Part shown: positions 21,296 through 33,464 of the stretch, one piece after another
Numbering within the stretch: position 1 is the stretch's first letter
Layout: each line of letters opens with the position of its first letter
Assembly: GCA_963277665.1 (NCBI GenBank)
Contig: OY728163.1
Location: forward strand, 1,901,918,644-1,901,982,643
DNA length: 64,000 nt
Direction of reading: 5' to 3'
Source of the DNA: Viscum album
Lineage: Eukaryota; Streptophyta; Magnoliopsida; Santalales; Viscaceae
The notes under the pieces: model-generated
Database searches by the model: none
The model's input: the letters and a program-made list of their open reading frames with translations, nothing else
What the model was told of the DNA's origin: nothing
Position numbers and translations under genes: made by a program

Positions 21296-24005
21296 TGTCA
21301 CGACCCGTCCTAGTGGGGCCCGAGCCCCAACTCCCCAAGCCCACCTTCAATAGGCCAGGGGCTGGTGACTAGCACCGAGTAGGCATGTTACTAACATGGG
21401 AGGAGTTTCCTATACACCTGTACACACACACACACATCTCCAAGCCCCCAAAGTTGAAAAGTAAAAAATACTAAAAATGTAAATGCATGCATACACTAAA
21501 AATCCCAAACAACAGAGTACGGAAGGAAAGTAAAGTACAACAAGTGTAAACCCCTAGGGAAAAAGTACAAGACCACCAAAAGAGAGTCCGTAAAAAAGTC
21601 CAACCTGTAAAGAAAGGTGTTGGGACTGCAGTCTGTAGCCGTAGAGACACACCTCAGCCTGTCTGATCTCACTGAGTACCGTCTGGTCCTGGTCCTCCTA
21701 GAATCCTGTCAAAGGCTCGCTCGTCTACACAAGACACGACACGTACTGGCAAAGCCCATGCATGGGTGAGTATAACAATACTCAGTAGGACACCCCGAAA
21801 CCACAAAGGAAACACAACAAGAGAAAATACCTCAAAGGAAAGATATAGTCATCTTCACACAGTATATGTCTACAGAACATATAATAAGAATATCCAGATA
21901 TACTCACACACGATCGACTATCGTGAAACCACCACTAAGATCCATCTTGAAGATTCCACTAAGCACGTAACCGGGAGAACACACTCTTAGGTCCGAAGAG
22001 AGATATGAAGTACTCGTTCCGGGAGAACTCACTCCACAAGTACTTGAGAACATGATGCTCAGATGAGGATCACAACCAATAGCCATGGGGTGGTTCTAAC
22101 AACTCAGTCTGAACTAATCTGCTAAGCAGAGGATCGGTGCCCGAGTAAAGTTGGTCACGTCGATACCAAGAACTCTTCCTAGGGTTCCAGGAATGAATAG
22201 AGGATCCGGCTATAAGCCTCACAGAGGGGATTTCAACAACTCTATTTAGGAAGTCTTGCTGAAGGGATCATACTCCTGTATAAAGGAAATGATACCAGAA
22301 CCTTCAGGGAAAAGATCAAGGGTACAAACCCTAAGAAAACTAGTCCATGTCACAAAAGACAAGTGGATCAAGCCATGTAATATTGGTCACCTGGAGTTTA
22401 GTCTGGTTACACGCCATGTTCCTTGATCCTGAGTAATACCCGTGTAAACGGCCCGTGTCATCCATTCAAGTTGTGTAAAACTCAACTACACGGTGTGTAG
22501 AAAAGTACATGTCGTGTTCTTGACTCCGGGTACTGCCCGTGTAAATGGACCAGATCATTTGGCTTATCGGATAGAAAGAAACTACACGGCGTATAGAAGA
22601 GTCACATGCCGTGTCCGAGCACCTCGGGCTCGCTCCGTGTACGCTGGCCATGTGCCCGTACACGGTCTCTGTCAGTGTCTATGTCGCCTGCCTGTGTGCC
22701 AGTACACGGGGTATCCCGTGTATCTGACCGGGTCTGGCTAGGGAAGGTATACACACAGTGTCCTTAGCTGTGTACCCAACCCGTGTCCGTGTACTCCTGG
22801 AGTGCATGCCAGGTGGTCTGCCGAAGAACACACGCCGTGTAGCCTATACTACACGTCGTCTAGTCGAGATTTTTCCAGAATCGATGTCTTCCTCCTCGCG
22901 CCTCGACCAAATCTCTGGTTCTTGATCCAACTGTCAGATCATCATGAAACTCCAGATTTGGGGTCGTCCTACCCCTACAAAACCGATTCCATCGGTTTTA
23001 GGCTTCTGATCGGCCTGGATAGCGTGTCCCGATCCGCCCGCACACAAATGCTCAAAGAACCGTAATTTCTGAACCACATCAATTTGTTCGTCGTCGTCAC
23101 CGTCGCACCTTCTCTAGGTAATCTTGATGTTGGATCTTTGATTTCAGATCATTGCGCCAGCAAACGAATGTGCAATGATCGATTTCCTCCAAGAACACGT
23201 AGAACGCACACGAAGAACACATAGGAACCGGGAGAGAAAACACAACGATCGAGAGGGACGAACCTTGATCGATGTTCATGTCGATCTTGGTTTGTCACGT
23301 TAGAAGGTTAAACAAAACCAAATTTATTTCAAGAATCAAATCCCCACGATTCCCGAAAATATCCCATCCTGCAAAAATGATCGATCCGCGGACTAATCTG
23401 TTCGTGGATTAGCCCACATTCGTCATAGAAATCATGAATGGGAAGAAATAACAATTTAAACATCCTAACTGGATTTCTTGGCGTTCGTTGGAAGAGATCT
23501 GGTCGCTGTGTTTTCGTCGCCGGCGAAGCTCGTCAAGAACATCGTCGCCGCGTTGGGAGGTTTTCTCTTGAGCTCTCCAGGGAGATTCTGGGTTCTTAGA
23601 AAAGCAACCCTGATCCCCTATGAAATCTATTTTTAAAAAGGAAAATAGATATTTTGCTGCAACAATGATTTAAATAAATTATTTTAATTAATTATTTTAT
23701 TACGGTTGCGTCCAAAAACCAGATTTCACCACCGACCTGCGCCGGCCAATGTTAGGTCTCTTATAGGGTAAACCCATTCCTTTTAACGCAACGGTGCCAT
23801 CATATTTCTGATCCGAGCACCCGTTCGAGAGTTATTCCACTTTTTTAGGAAAACTGCACGCGCACGTTATTTAATTATTAAATTAAATTCAAACATTTGT
23901 TCCAGGCTCACCGAGCCTCAGAATTGCACGCCATCTTAGAGCCTGGTCTTGGATTAATTCCCATATAATATTAAAATAATACATGAAAAAATCCAGGACA
24001 CTACC
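21296..24005 (-). repeat. gypsy-1 LTR (3' LTR in element orientation)
   Basis: 2710 bp, matched by the second LTR at 28876-31587 (2712 bp). The plus-strand start is TGTCACGACCC. The LTR has an (AC)n run near 21423, a tract rich in ACACGG/CCGTGT words at 22440-22870, and an AT-rich end. Open frames inside it are unrelated to known proteins and have no support. Confidence 0.9.
22440..22870. repeat. ACACGG/CCGTGT-rich tract in gypsy-1 LTR
   Basis: Near-palindromic words such as CTACACGGTGTGTAG (22486-22500) and CTACACGGCGTATAG (22582-22596), plus CCCGTGTAAA, CCGTGT and TACACGG, recur about a dozen times in 430 bp. The same tract is at 29970-30450 in the other LTR, and part of it reappears at 63920-64000. 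Confidence 0.75.
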
Positions 24006-24020
24006 TCACACCCACCTTAG
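24006..24020 (-). other. gypsy-1 polypurine tract
   Basis: On the minus strand CTAAGGTGGGTGTGA lies immediately before the 3' LTR, similar to the GGTGGGAGTAA tract in gypsy-2. Confidence 0.65.
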
Positions 24021-24059
24021 GGCTTTTATGTCCTTGAAAAGACAAAACAAAGGCTACTC

Positions 24060-24539
24060 AGAAATTTGTGGGTACTGCACGCGAATCTGAGCCTCCCTCT
24101 CCCACATGCTCTCCTGGAGATTATCGAGCTACCACCAGACACACACTAAGGTAATAGCTCACCCATGAAGGATATTCTCCTGCAAATCCTCGATCTCCAC
24201 TACGTACTCAGCAAAGGTCACTCCATCATCGATGTCCAGCTCGCCCCAGTCGATAATGTGTGATGGATCATGCACGTACCTCCGCAGCTGCAACCCATGG
24301 AAGACGTTGTGTACCTGGTCCATCTGAGGAGGTAGAGCCAAGCGATAAGACACCTCGCCAACTCTACTCAGAATATGGAAAGGGCCAACGAACCTTAGAG
24401 ATAGCTTTCCACCTCGGCCAAATCTCTGCAATCCACATCGAGGTGAGACATGAAGGAACACATGGTCTCCTTCCTCGAACTCCAAGGGCCTCCACCTCCT
24501 GTTGGCATAAGACTTTTTCCAACTCTGTGCAGTCTTCAT
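24060..24539 (-). pseudogene. gypsy-1 integrase C-terminus with chromodomain remnant
   Basis: Minus-strand open frame of 126 codons (24539-24159) with the segment AQSWKKSYANRRWRPLEFEE, GDHVFLHVSP, GKLSLRFVGPFHILSRVGE and the VHNVFHGLQLRRYVHDPSHI motif, all typical of chromovirus integrase C-termini. The chromodomain tail continues past a stop towards 24060 but is badly decayed. In live elements this part guides integration to particular chromatin. Confidence 0.85.
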
Positions 24540-24559
24540 CTGCTTCTGGATGACCTACA

Positions 24560-25420
24560 CCTTCTCGGTAGTAGCTCTCACCATCTCTGGGCCCATAAGT
24601 GCTGACTCTCCTGGGTCAGTCCAGCAATGCGGGGACCTGCAAGGTCGCCTATACAGAGCCTCGAATGGTTTCATACCAATAGTGGAATGATAACTGTTAT
24701 TATAATCAAATTCCACCAATGGTAGGTGATCCTCCCAGTTATGACCGAAGTCAAGTATGCAAGCTTGAAGCATATCCTCCAGAACCTGGATGGTCCTCTC
24801 TGTCTGACCATCAGTCTAGGGATGAAATGATGTTCTCAAGCGTAACTGAGTCCCAAAAGCTTCCTACAATCCCTTCCACAACCGGGATATTAAACGAGCA
24901 TCACGATCTGAGACAATTGTGGATGTCACTCCATGAAGTCGAACTATCTCCTGCACTTAGAGGTGTGCCAAGATCACTACTGAACTCTGCTCCCGTATGG
25001 CTAGAAAGTGGGCCGACTTGGTGAGTCGATCAACGATCACCCAGATGGCATCGTGTCCCATGGACATACGTGGTAAACTTGTCACGAAGTCCACGGATAT
25101 CCCATACCACTTCCACTCTGGCACCTCAAGGGGCTGAGTCAAGCCCACTGGAACCAGGTGCTCAGCCCTTACTTGCTGACAAGTAAGTCACCGAGAAACA
25201 AACTCTGCCACACACTTCTTCATTCCTGGCCACCAGAACTGACGTCGGAGGTCCTGATATATCTTTTCCATGCCTGGATGCACCGCCAAAGGGGATGTAT
25301 GGAACTCCCTCAGAACCTCCTCCCACAACGTAACTGGTACTACTATACACCCTCTGAAAAGAACAACGTGCTCCCCTCCTTCTGAATATCCATCAGCTGC
25401 AACACCTGTGGATATCTGAG
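24560..25420 (-). pseudogene. gypsy-1 integrase, broken
   Basis: Minus strand. The zinc-binding HHCC part is at about 25385-25160 and the catalytic core starts with PEWKWYGISVDFVTSLP (first Asp), then HDAIWVIVDRLTKSAHF. A second part, after frame breaks, has [20 protein letters not shown] and the [17 protein letters not shown] segment (24773-24555). The catalytic residues can be recognised but stops separate them. Confidence 0.85.
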
Positions 25421-25559
25421 CACGTAGAGTCTCACAGCTAGAATCCTCACGTTGTGCTTACCTGACTCTCTATATGAGTGGAGGGGTAACAACCATCAAC
25501 TGAAGGTAAGATCCATCATCTCTATCCACAAAGGATAACTGTAAAGAGGCCAACTGCCA

Positions 25560-26049
25560 TGTCGCCTCATCCAGCAACTACGAAATGGATTTCCTGCTGA
25601 TAGCATCTGCCACAACGTTCCACTTCCCAAGTGTATAAACGATCTCCAAGTCGTAATCCTGGAGTAACTCAAGCCATTGTCTTTGTCTGAAATTTAGATC
25701 CTTCTGAGAAAATATATATCTGAGACTCTTGTGATCAGAGTAGACGGTAAATCGCTCGCCCATCAGGTAGTGTCACCACATCTTCAACGCAAAGACTACC
25801 GCTGCAAACTCAAGATCATGGGTCGCGTAGTTCTGATCATGGGGCCTCAACTGACATGAGCCATATGCAATCACTGCTTGCCTCTGCATCAGGACACAAC
25901 CAATCTCAGTTCCTGATGCGTCGTAGAACACTACGTACTCGACACCCTCCTCCGGTAACCTCAAGATCGGGGCGCTCGTCAGACTCTGTCTCAACTGCTG
26001 GAAGGCCTGCTGACATCTCTCGATCCACACGAAAGGCTGCCCCTTTCGG
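25560..26049 (-). pseudogene. gypsy-1 RNase H domain, broken
   Basis: Minus strand. It begins with [19 protein letters not shown] and [14 protein letters not shown], continues with [20 protein letters not shown], and after a stop at about 25770 with RFTVYSDHKSLRYIFSQKDL and LDLNFRQRQWLELLQDYDL-type residues, ending in KWNVVADAISRK. This order is standard for Ty3/gypsy RNase H. Confidence 0.85.
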
Positions 26050-26900
26050 GTCAAAGCTGTCATGGGTACTGAAATCCTGGAGAAATCAAGAATGAATCTC
26101 CAATAGTAGCCTTCCAACCCAAGGAAACTCAACACCTCCGTCATGATTTGGGGTGGATCCCATGATAGTACTACCTCCACCTTCGCTGGGTCTACTGCTA
26201 CACCATATACTGAGATAACGTGTCCCAGAAAGTGGACCTCCTGTATCCAAAACTGGCACTTCGAGAGTTTCCCGTACAACTGGTGATCTCGGAGTGTGTC
26301 CAGAACCATCCTTAGGTGTCTCGCGTGCTCCTCCTCGGATGTAGAGTACACAAGGATATCATTGATGAAGACCACTATGAACTGATCTAGATAGGGATGA
26401 AAGATCCGGTTCATGAGTCCCATGAACACTGCTGGGGAGTTCATTATGCTGAAGGGCATCACCAAGTACTCATAGTGACTGTAGCTGCATCTAAAAGTCG
26501 TCTTCGGTATATCCTCATCTCGTACTCGCAACTGGTGATAGCCTGATCATAGATCAACCTTTGAGAACCATCATGCCCCTCTCAACTAGCCGAAGAGGTC
26601 ATCGATCCTCAGTAGTGGATACCGGTTCTTCACGGTCACCTGATTCAAGCACTGGTAATCCACACATAGCCTCAAGCTCCTGTCTACCTTCTTGGAAAAT
26701 AGCACTGGGGCCGCCCGGGGTGAAATGCTGGGTCTCACAAAGCCCTTCTTCTGCAAGTCGTCCAGCTGCACTCTCAGCTCAAGAAGCTCTGCAGGAGCCT
26801 TCCGATATGCTGATGCTGATATCAGTGTCGTCCCAGGTTGCAACTCAATGCAGAAATCTATCTCCCAACGGGGAGGTAGTCCGGGGACAACCTCTGGAAA
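26050..26900 (-). pseudogene. gypsy-1 reverse transcriptase, broken
   Basis: Minus strand. The first part (26843-26586) has LEDLQ-type [16 protein letters not shown] and [15 protein letters not shown]. The second (26531 onward) has [19 protein letters not shown], the catalytic segment, then [20 protein letters not shown] and [11 protein letters not shown]. The catalytic F-I-D-D is changed to FINDILVYS, which removes the first of the two paired aspartates, and stops lie near 26532 and 26585. The enzyme cannot work. Confidence 0.88.
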
Positions 26901-26959
26901 GACGTCCTCGTACTAATCCACTACTGCTAGAAACTGGAAACTCGTAACATCTGATGCAC

Positions 26960-28569
26960 CAAGGGCTAGGCTAGCCAAATGATGTGAAATAGGCTGTTTC
27001 TTCCTATGCATGAGTCCATCCTGTGCTGCCTGGGTCTATCTTTCACCAACAAAAGAGAACATCATTTCATCACTGCGGACACACCGCACCCTTCACCTAA
27101 AACAGTTGATCTGGGCATGAACTATGGATAGCCAATCCATACCAACAATGACATCGTAAGGCCTAGACGCTACCACAAAGAGGTCCCAACCGAAACTCTC
27201 GCCTTCAAGGGTCAGGTCACACTGTCTACAGAGTTGTGTGATCTCTGAATCTTCTCCAGTCGATGTTTCTAAGAGTAAGGGTCATGTCAACGGCTCAATT
27301 GGAATCTCACGGTCTCGAACAAGATAAGCAACCAGAAAGGAATGACTAGCACCTATGTATATCTGTACGGAAACCAAAGTAGAAAAGACACAGATTGTAC
27401 CTCTAATCATTCCGGGTGTACCTGGGTCATAAGCCTCTGCCGCCTGCAGTTGTCCCTGCCTCTGTCCACCAGCTCACTGAGCCTGGTGTGGACCTCCTAG
27501 GGGTGGTGGTGGTAAAGGGTCAAAACGCCAACCACCTCCAACTGCTCTCCCAGCTCTTCTACCGCATCCACAGCCTTGTGGATCTGTCTGCTCCACACAT
27601 TGTCTCTGCCTCGGTGGTCCATCCACTGCTCCCATGTCGGTAGTATGGCGGGTCGGATAATCTCGAGCGAGATGTCCCCTGCCCCTGCATGAGTAGCATT
27701 GCCTCTCTCGAGGCTTGCTGGAGGTGCCCTGCGAACCCTGTATGGAAGATCCCCTATCCTGGGATCTCCTCTGAAAACGTCTCCCACGCCTGGGTCCCTG
27801 ACGTCAGTTCCATCCTACTGAGGTATCTTCTCCAACTCGCCACTACTGACAACTGCCAACTGTCTCTGCTCTGCCAAGAATCTCTTGACCACCAAAGCCC
27901 GCTCGAGCACCCCGACATAAGTAGGAATGCTCATAGGGATGATGCTAGCTCAGATATCTCTACGCAAGCCCCACTCAAAAGTCCGAGCTTGGAAGTACTG
28001 ATCTCTGACCATATCCATCTAGTACCATGAGAGGTCAATAAACCTCGATGAATAGTCAGCCACCGACATGGTTCCTTGATGGAGCTGAAGAAGCTCCTGT
28101 ATACCTACTGCTCTCAGGGTAACCGGTGAAAACTCCTCTCTGAAGAGAATCTCAAACTCTAACCACAAAAGAGTCATCTCGTTGTGGGTCTGGATAACCA
28201 AACTCCACCATCGTCCTGCCGAGCCCTACAGAAGGCTCGCTGCCAGGATCACCATCCGGTCTGTTGGTGCCCTGACCAAAGAGAAGACTCTGGTCACTGC
28301 CTCAAACCAGCCCTCTGCTGCTTGAGGGTCAGGCTCACCTCGAAACCTGAGGGGTCTCTATCTCTAAAACTCATGGATTGCGCTCAGCCTACGATCCTCC
28401 TCTACTGGTACCGAAGACACTAAACACTGCTTCACAGGTGGTGGGAAACTGGCACACCACCTGATGGTAAAACTGGGGGATCCGGTCCCTGTATCGAAGC
28501 TTCATCACCGAGGGGGTCATCCTCGTGATCGAGCTGCTGGATCCTAGTGGGTACGTGTCGCGGAGGCAT
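26960..28569 (-). pseudogene. gypsy-1 gag and protease region, heavily decayed
   Basis: Minus strand. The proposed start ATG at 28569 opens MPPRHVPTRIQQLDHEDD, about 300 bp after the primer site. Capsid-type residues appear at 28201-28019 (FREEFSPVTLRAVGIQELLQ then SVADYSSRFIDLSWY). The protease follows at about 27400-27100, with an ASHSFL remnant of the active-site region and PYDVIVGMDWLS. Stops and frame shifts are frequent. The plus-strand open frames here are shadows. Confidence 0.75.
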
Positions 28570-28860
28570 CCTATAAAGAAACAAGATGTATCTCAGCTAG
28601 TGAGTATATCTGGAGAGATGACTCAATAAGTACATGGAAACCAAAAACCATTCCTATATGATTCATGTACCATTATTTTCCCCTGCAACTAGTGTTCTCA
28701 TGCTCCGAGTCGAAAAGCAGGTTATCAGAGTCCTGGTGTATGGATATGTCGGCCACCCGCACCAACACTGGGATCCCTGGCCTGAAAGAAGAACTTGAAA
28801 CACTTAACACTGTTTCCCCAACCAACTCAGAGACTCTCGATCCTAAGGTAGAACTGAACA

Positions 28861-28872
28861 CCTTTGATACCA
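28861..28872 (-). other. gypsy-1 primer-binding site
   Basis: On the minus strand TGGTATCAAAGG starts three bases after the 5' LTR; it differs by one base from the initiator-Met tRNA site TGGTATCAGAGG. Confidence 0.8.
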
Positions 28873-28875
28873 CTC

Positions 28876-31587
28876 TGTCACGACCCATCCCAGTGGGGCC
28901 CGAGCCGCAAATCCCTAAGCCCGCCTCCAATAGGCCAGGGTCTAGTGACTAGCACCGAGTAGGAATGTTACTAACATGGGAGGAATTTCCTATAAACCTG
29001 TACACACACACACACACATCTCCAAGCCCACAAAGCTGAAAAGTAAAAACTACTAAAAATGGAAATGCATGCATATACTAAAAATCCCAAACAACAGAGT
29101 ATGGTAGGAAAGTAATGTACAACAAATGTAGAACCCTGGGCCAAAAGTACAATCCCACCAAAAGAGAGTCCGTAGCAAAGTACAACCTGTAAAGAATGGT
29201 GCTGGGACTACAGTCTATAGCCATAGAGACGCACCTCAGCCTGTCTGATCTCACTGAGTATTGTCTTGTCCTGGTCTGCCTAGAATCCTGTCAAAGGCTC
29301 GCTCGTCTACACAAGACACGACACGTGCGGGTAAAGCCCGTGCAGGTGTGAGTATAACAATACCCAGTAGGACACCCCAAAACCACAAAGGAAACACAAC
29401 AAGAGAAAATACCACAAAGGAAAGATACATTCATCTCCACATAGTATATGTCTACAGAACATATAATAAGATTATCCAGATATACTCATACCCGATCGAC
29501 TATCGCAAAACCACCACTAAGATCCAGATCAAAGTTTCCACTAAGCACATAACCGGGAGAAAAAACTCTTAGGTATGAAGAGAGATACGGAGTAATCATT
29601 CTTGGAGAACACACTCCACAAGTACTTGAGAACATGATGCTCAGATGAGGATCACAACCAATAGCCATGGGGTGATTCCAACAACTCAGTCTGAACTAAT
29701 CCTCTAAGCAGAGGATCGGCGCTCGGGTAAAGTTGGTCACGTCGATACCAAGAACTCTACCTAGGGTTCCAGGAATGAATAGAGGATCTATCTCTAAGTC
29801 TCACAGAGGGGATTCCAACAACTCTATTCAGGATGTCTTGCTGAATGGATCATACTTCTGTATAAAGGAAATGATACCAGAACCTTCAAGGAAAAGACCA
29901 AGGGTACGAACCCTAAGGAAACTAGTCCAAGTCACATAAGAAAAGTGTCTCAAGCCATGTAAGATTGGTTACACAACGTGTAGTATGGCTACACGCCGTG
30001 TTCCTTGACCCCAAGTACTACCCGTGTAAATGGCCCGTGTCATTCGTTCAAGCTGTGTAAAACTCAACTACACAATGTGTAGAAAAGTACATGCCATGTT
30101 CCTGAATCCGGGTACTGCCCGTGTAAATGACCCGTGTCATTTGGCTTGTCAGATAGAGAGAAACTAAATGGTGTGTAGAAGAGTCACATGTCGTGTCCGA
30201 GCAACTGGGGTTCGCTCTGTGTACGCTGGCCATGTGCCCGTACACGGTCTACGTCTGTGTCCATGTCGCCTGCCCGTGTACCAGTACACGGGGTATCCCA
30301 TGTATCGGGCCGAGTTTGGCCGGGGAAGGGTATGCACGCCGTGTCCTTGGCCATGTACCCAACCCATGTTCGTGTACTCCCAGAGTACATGCCAGGTGGT
30401 CCGCCGACGAACACACATCGTGTAGCCCATACTACATGTCGTGTAGTCGGGATTTTCCAGAGTCATTGTCTTCCACTGCACGCCTCAGTCAAATCACCGA
30501 TTCTTTATCCAACCATCAGATCATCATGAAACTCCGGATTTGGGTTTGTCCCTCCCCTACGAAACTGATTCCATCAGTTTTGGGCTTCCGATCGGCCTTG
30601 ATAGCACGTCTCGATCCGCCCGCACGAAAATGCTCGAAGAACAGGAATTTCCGAACCACATTGATTTGTCTGCTGTCATCGCTATCGCACCTCCGTTAGG
30701 TCGTCTTGATGTTGGATCATTGATTTCAGATCATTGCGCCAACGAACGAATACACAATGATCAATTTCCTCCAAGAACACGTAGAACGTACACGAAGAAC
30801 GTGTAGGAACCGGGAGAGAAAACACAACAATCGAGAGGGACAAACCTCGATCGATGTTTGTGTCGATCTTGGTTCATCACCGTTAGAAGGTTAAACGAAA
30901 CCAAATTTATTTCAAGAACCAAATCCCCACGATTCCCGCAAATAGCCCATCCTGCAAAAAAGATCGATCCGCGGACTAATCTATTCGTGGAATAGCCTGC
31001 GTTCATCGTAGAAATCAAGAATGAGAAGAAATCACAATTTAAACATCCTACCTGGATTCCGCGGAGTTCGTTGGAGAAGATTCGGTCGTCGCGTCGTCGT
31101 CACCAGCGAAGATCATTAAGAACACCGTCGCCGCGTTGGGAGGTTTTCTCCAGAGCTCTCCAGGGAGATTTTGGGTTATGAGAAAAGTAACCCTGATCCC
31201 CTGTGAAATATCTTTTTAAAAAGGAAAATAGATATTTCCCTGCAAAAAATATTTAAATAAAATATTTTAATTAATTATTTTATTATTGTTGCATCCAAAA
31301 ACCAGATTTCACCACCGACCTGCGCCGACCGATGTTAGGTCTCTCCTAGGGTAAAACCATTGCTCTGAACAAAAAAGTGCCATCGGATTTCTGATCTGAG
31401 CACCCGTTTGGGATTTATTCCACTTTTTCAGGAAAACTGCACGCGCACGTTATTTAATTATTAAATTAAATTCAACATTTGTTCCGAGCTCACTTGGCCT
31501 CGGAATTGCACGTCGTATCAGAGCCTGGTCTCAGATTAATTCCAATATAATATTAAAATAATACATGGAAAAATCCGGGACATTACA
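28876..31587 (-). repeat. gypsy-1 LTR (5' LTR in element orientation)
   Basis: 2712 bp; pairs with 21296-24005. Plus-strand ends are TGTCACGACC and CGGGACATTACA. Confidence 0.9.
29970..30450. repeat. ACACGG/CCGTGT-rich tract in second gypsy-1 LTR
   Basis: Same tract as at 22440-22870, with many of the words mutated (for example CTACACAATGTGTAG near 30066). Confidence 0.7.
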
Positions 31588-31592
31588 ATTAA
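31588..31592. repeat. gypsy-1 target-site duplication, right copy
   Basis: ATTAA, identical to 21291-21295. Confidence 0.9.
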
Positions 31593-31838
31593 TGAGTTCA
31601 TATAGGAGGTATGACATACATGAAAGTGTATGAATGTGTGAGGCTATTGACTTCCAGTTAGTTTTTGAACCAAGTAAGGTCATCATTTTTAACACCTTTG
31701 AAAAGCCTTACCCACTTTATGGTCCTATTCCTCTAGATATTAATGTTTAATCATGCAATTTTTGAAGTAAAATTCATAAATCATCGTTCTGTTTTAAAGT
31801 CAACGACATGTTTTTGTTTGAGTAAAAACAATGTTTTA

Positions 31839-31850
31839 AGTGTGGGGGAG
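31839..31850 (+). other. Polypurine tract of the Athila-like element
   Basis: AGTGTGGGGGAG lies two bases before the TGATGTG start of the 3' LTR. Confidence 0.8.
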
Positions 31851-33039
31851 TTTGATGTGTCTTATTATTAATGCCATTTTCCACATATTTTGTTTTGTAT
31901 TTTTATTATATTTTCAATACCAAAGTGTTGTATTTAGTTGAATAATATCTTTGTCGGGTTTTTTGTACATTAATTCGTAAAATAATCATTTTTATGTAAA
32001 TCATATATTTTGGTGAGTTATTTTGTTATTTTGAATAACATTCAAATGAAATAATCCTTGTTATTGTAACTTACATTTTTATTATTTCATTATTTTTAAG
32101 TAAATTATTTTATTATTTCATTAATTTATTTTATTTATTTATTATTTTTAATTTTTAAATAAATAACACATTTTAATTTTTAATTTTTAATTAATTTAAT
32201 AATTAAATTAGTTTAACAGACTAATTATATTCAATTACTATTGTTAGTCTTTAATGAATTCTGTAATTAAATAATTGGTTGATTAACATATAACAGTAAT
32301 TATTTAATTTTTTTTAAATTATTTTATTTAATCAAAATAAAATCATTCTTTTAAATAATGCATAATTAATTTTATTATTTAAATTTTTTAGTTATTTTTA
32401 TTTAGTTTTTAATTTCTTTTGTTAATTTAATTCATTGATTTATTAATTTATTTTTATTTTAGTAAATCATTTTAATTTTTAGTGTTTGGTGTTTGTTTTG
32501 CAGCTGTTACAGCACCACCATTCTACCCCCTGCCACTGGTTCACCCTAATTATTTCATCGCACCTGTTGTTATCCTACAATGTCCTCCAAATGGTGGAAC
32601 TGTTTCAGCACTCAATCGGTGGCACCATTTCAGCACTCAACAAGTACCACTGTCTCATCTTTCACCCTATTGTGGCACAGTTTCATCACAAAACCGGTGC
32701 GACCTCTACCTTCATAGTACCTGCGCCTCCTCGTCCAAACCGTACAGAAACCACAACATATCATCATATCAAATGAGTCTGATGTAGTAGCGATCAGAAA
32801 AAACACAAACCAAACAAATCAAAATTCACTAATTTCATAGATCTAAAGAGAATTTGCGATGAACCCAAACTCACGGTCTTCACCTTTTCTCACCACAGAT
32901 GCCGCACCCACCGCCTTGAACTAGCCCTACGCACCTACTCCTCATCTGTAGCCCTTGTTCTGCCCGACCACCTATCCCTAAACCTCCCTTCACTGTCACC
33001 CCAACCCCGCTTTGCCATCAGATCAGCCGCCATAGACCC

Positions 33040-33044
33040 AATTC
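33040..33044. repeat. copia target-site duplication, left copy
   Basis: AATTC, identical to 35836-35840. Joining the flanks restores the sequence found in the 5' LTR near 14260. Confidence 0.9.
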
Positions 33045-33447
33045 TGTTGGGGCGTAGCGGAGGTGCGTGGTACCTCAAACACACAAAATGGGAGCAAGAA
33101 CGGAGTAACACAAAAGATTTTAAAGTGGTTCAGTCGGATGACCTACGTCTACGGGAGAAAGGGGTGATTCTCTATTTAACTTCTCTCTGGTTCTCGTCAG
33201 AGGATCACAAATACACACCACATCTTACAAACAAAGGGATTCAAATCTCCTTTAAATAGATGAACCAAAACCATCCTTAGCCTTTGGTTGTTGGGGGTAG
33301 CTCATCTAACCCTTGAGAAGTCTCCTCCCACTGCAGGCTGCTTCAAAGAAGGCTTCTTTGAGTCTTTGAGGTCGGTTGGGTTGGCTTCCAACCCTGGAAG
33401 AGGCAGCTGCCGACCAAAGACTCCTAAAAATGGGAGTGGCCCCCACA
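33045..33447 (-). repeat. copia 3' LTR
   Basis: 403 bp. By eye about 31 substitutions and one indel separate it from the other LTR at 35432-35835. Confidence 0.92.
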
Positions 33448-33464
33448 AATCTCCCCCTCACAAC
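33448..33464 (-). other. copia polypurine tract
   Basis: On the minus strand TTGTGAGGGGGAGATT precedes the 3' LTR start TGTGGGGG. Confidence 0.8.

Larger units (their letters stand above)
21296..31587 (-). mobile_element. gypsy-1: full-length Ty3/gypsy element, minus strand
   Basis: A 10.3-kb element inside the Athila-like interior with two LTRs, a perfect ATTAA duplication, an initiator-Met-type primer site at 28861-28872 and the domain order gag, protease, RT, RNase H, integrase read from right to left. Sequence of RT and integrase is of the chromovirus (Tekay/Del-like) type. Structure is complete but the polyprotein has many stops. Confidence 0.92.

Noticed and set aside
25856..28030. Plus-strand open frames across gypsy-1 pol
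   Set aside because: They are antisense shadows of the minus-strand polyprotein.
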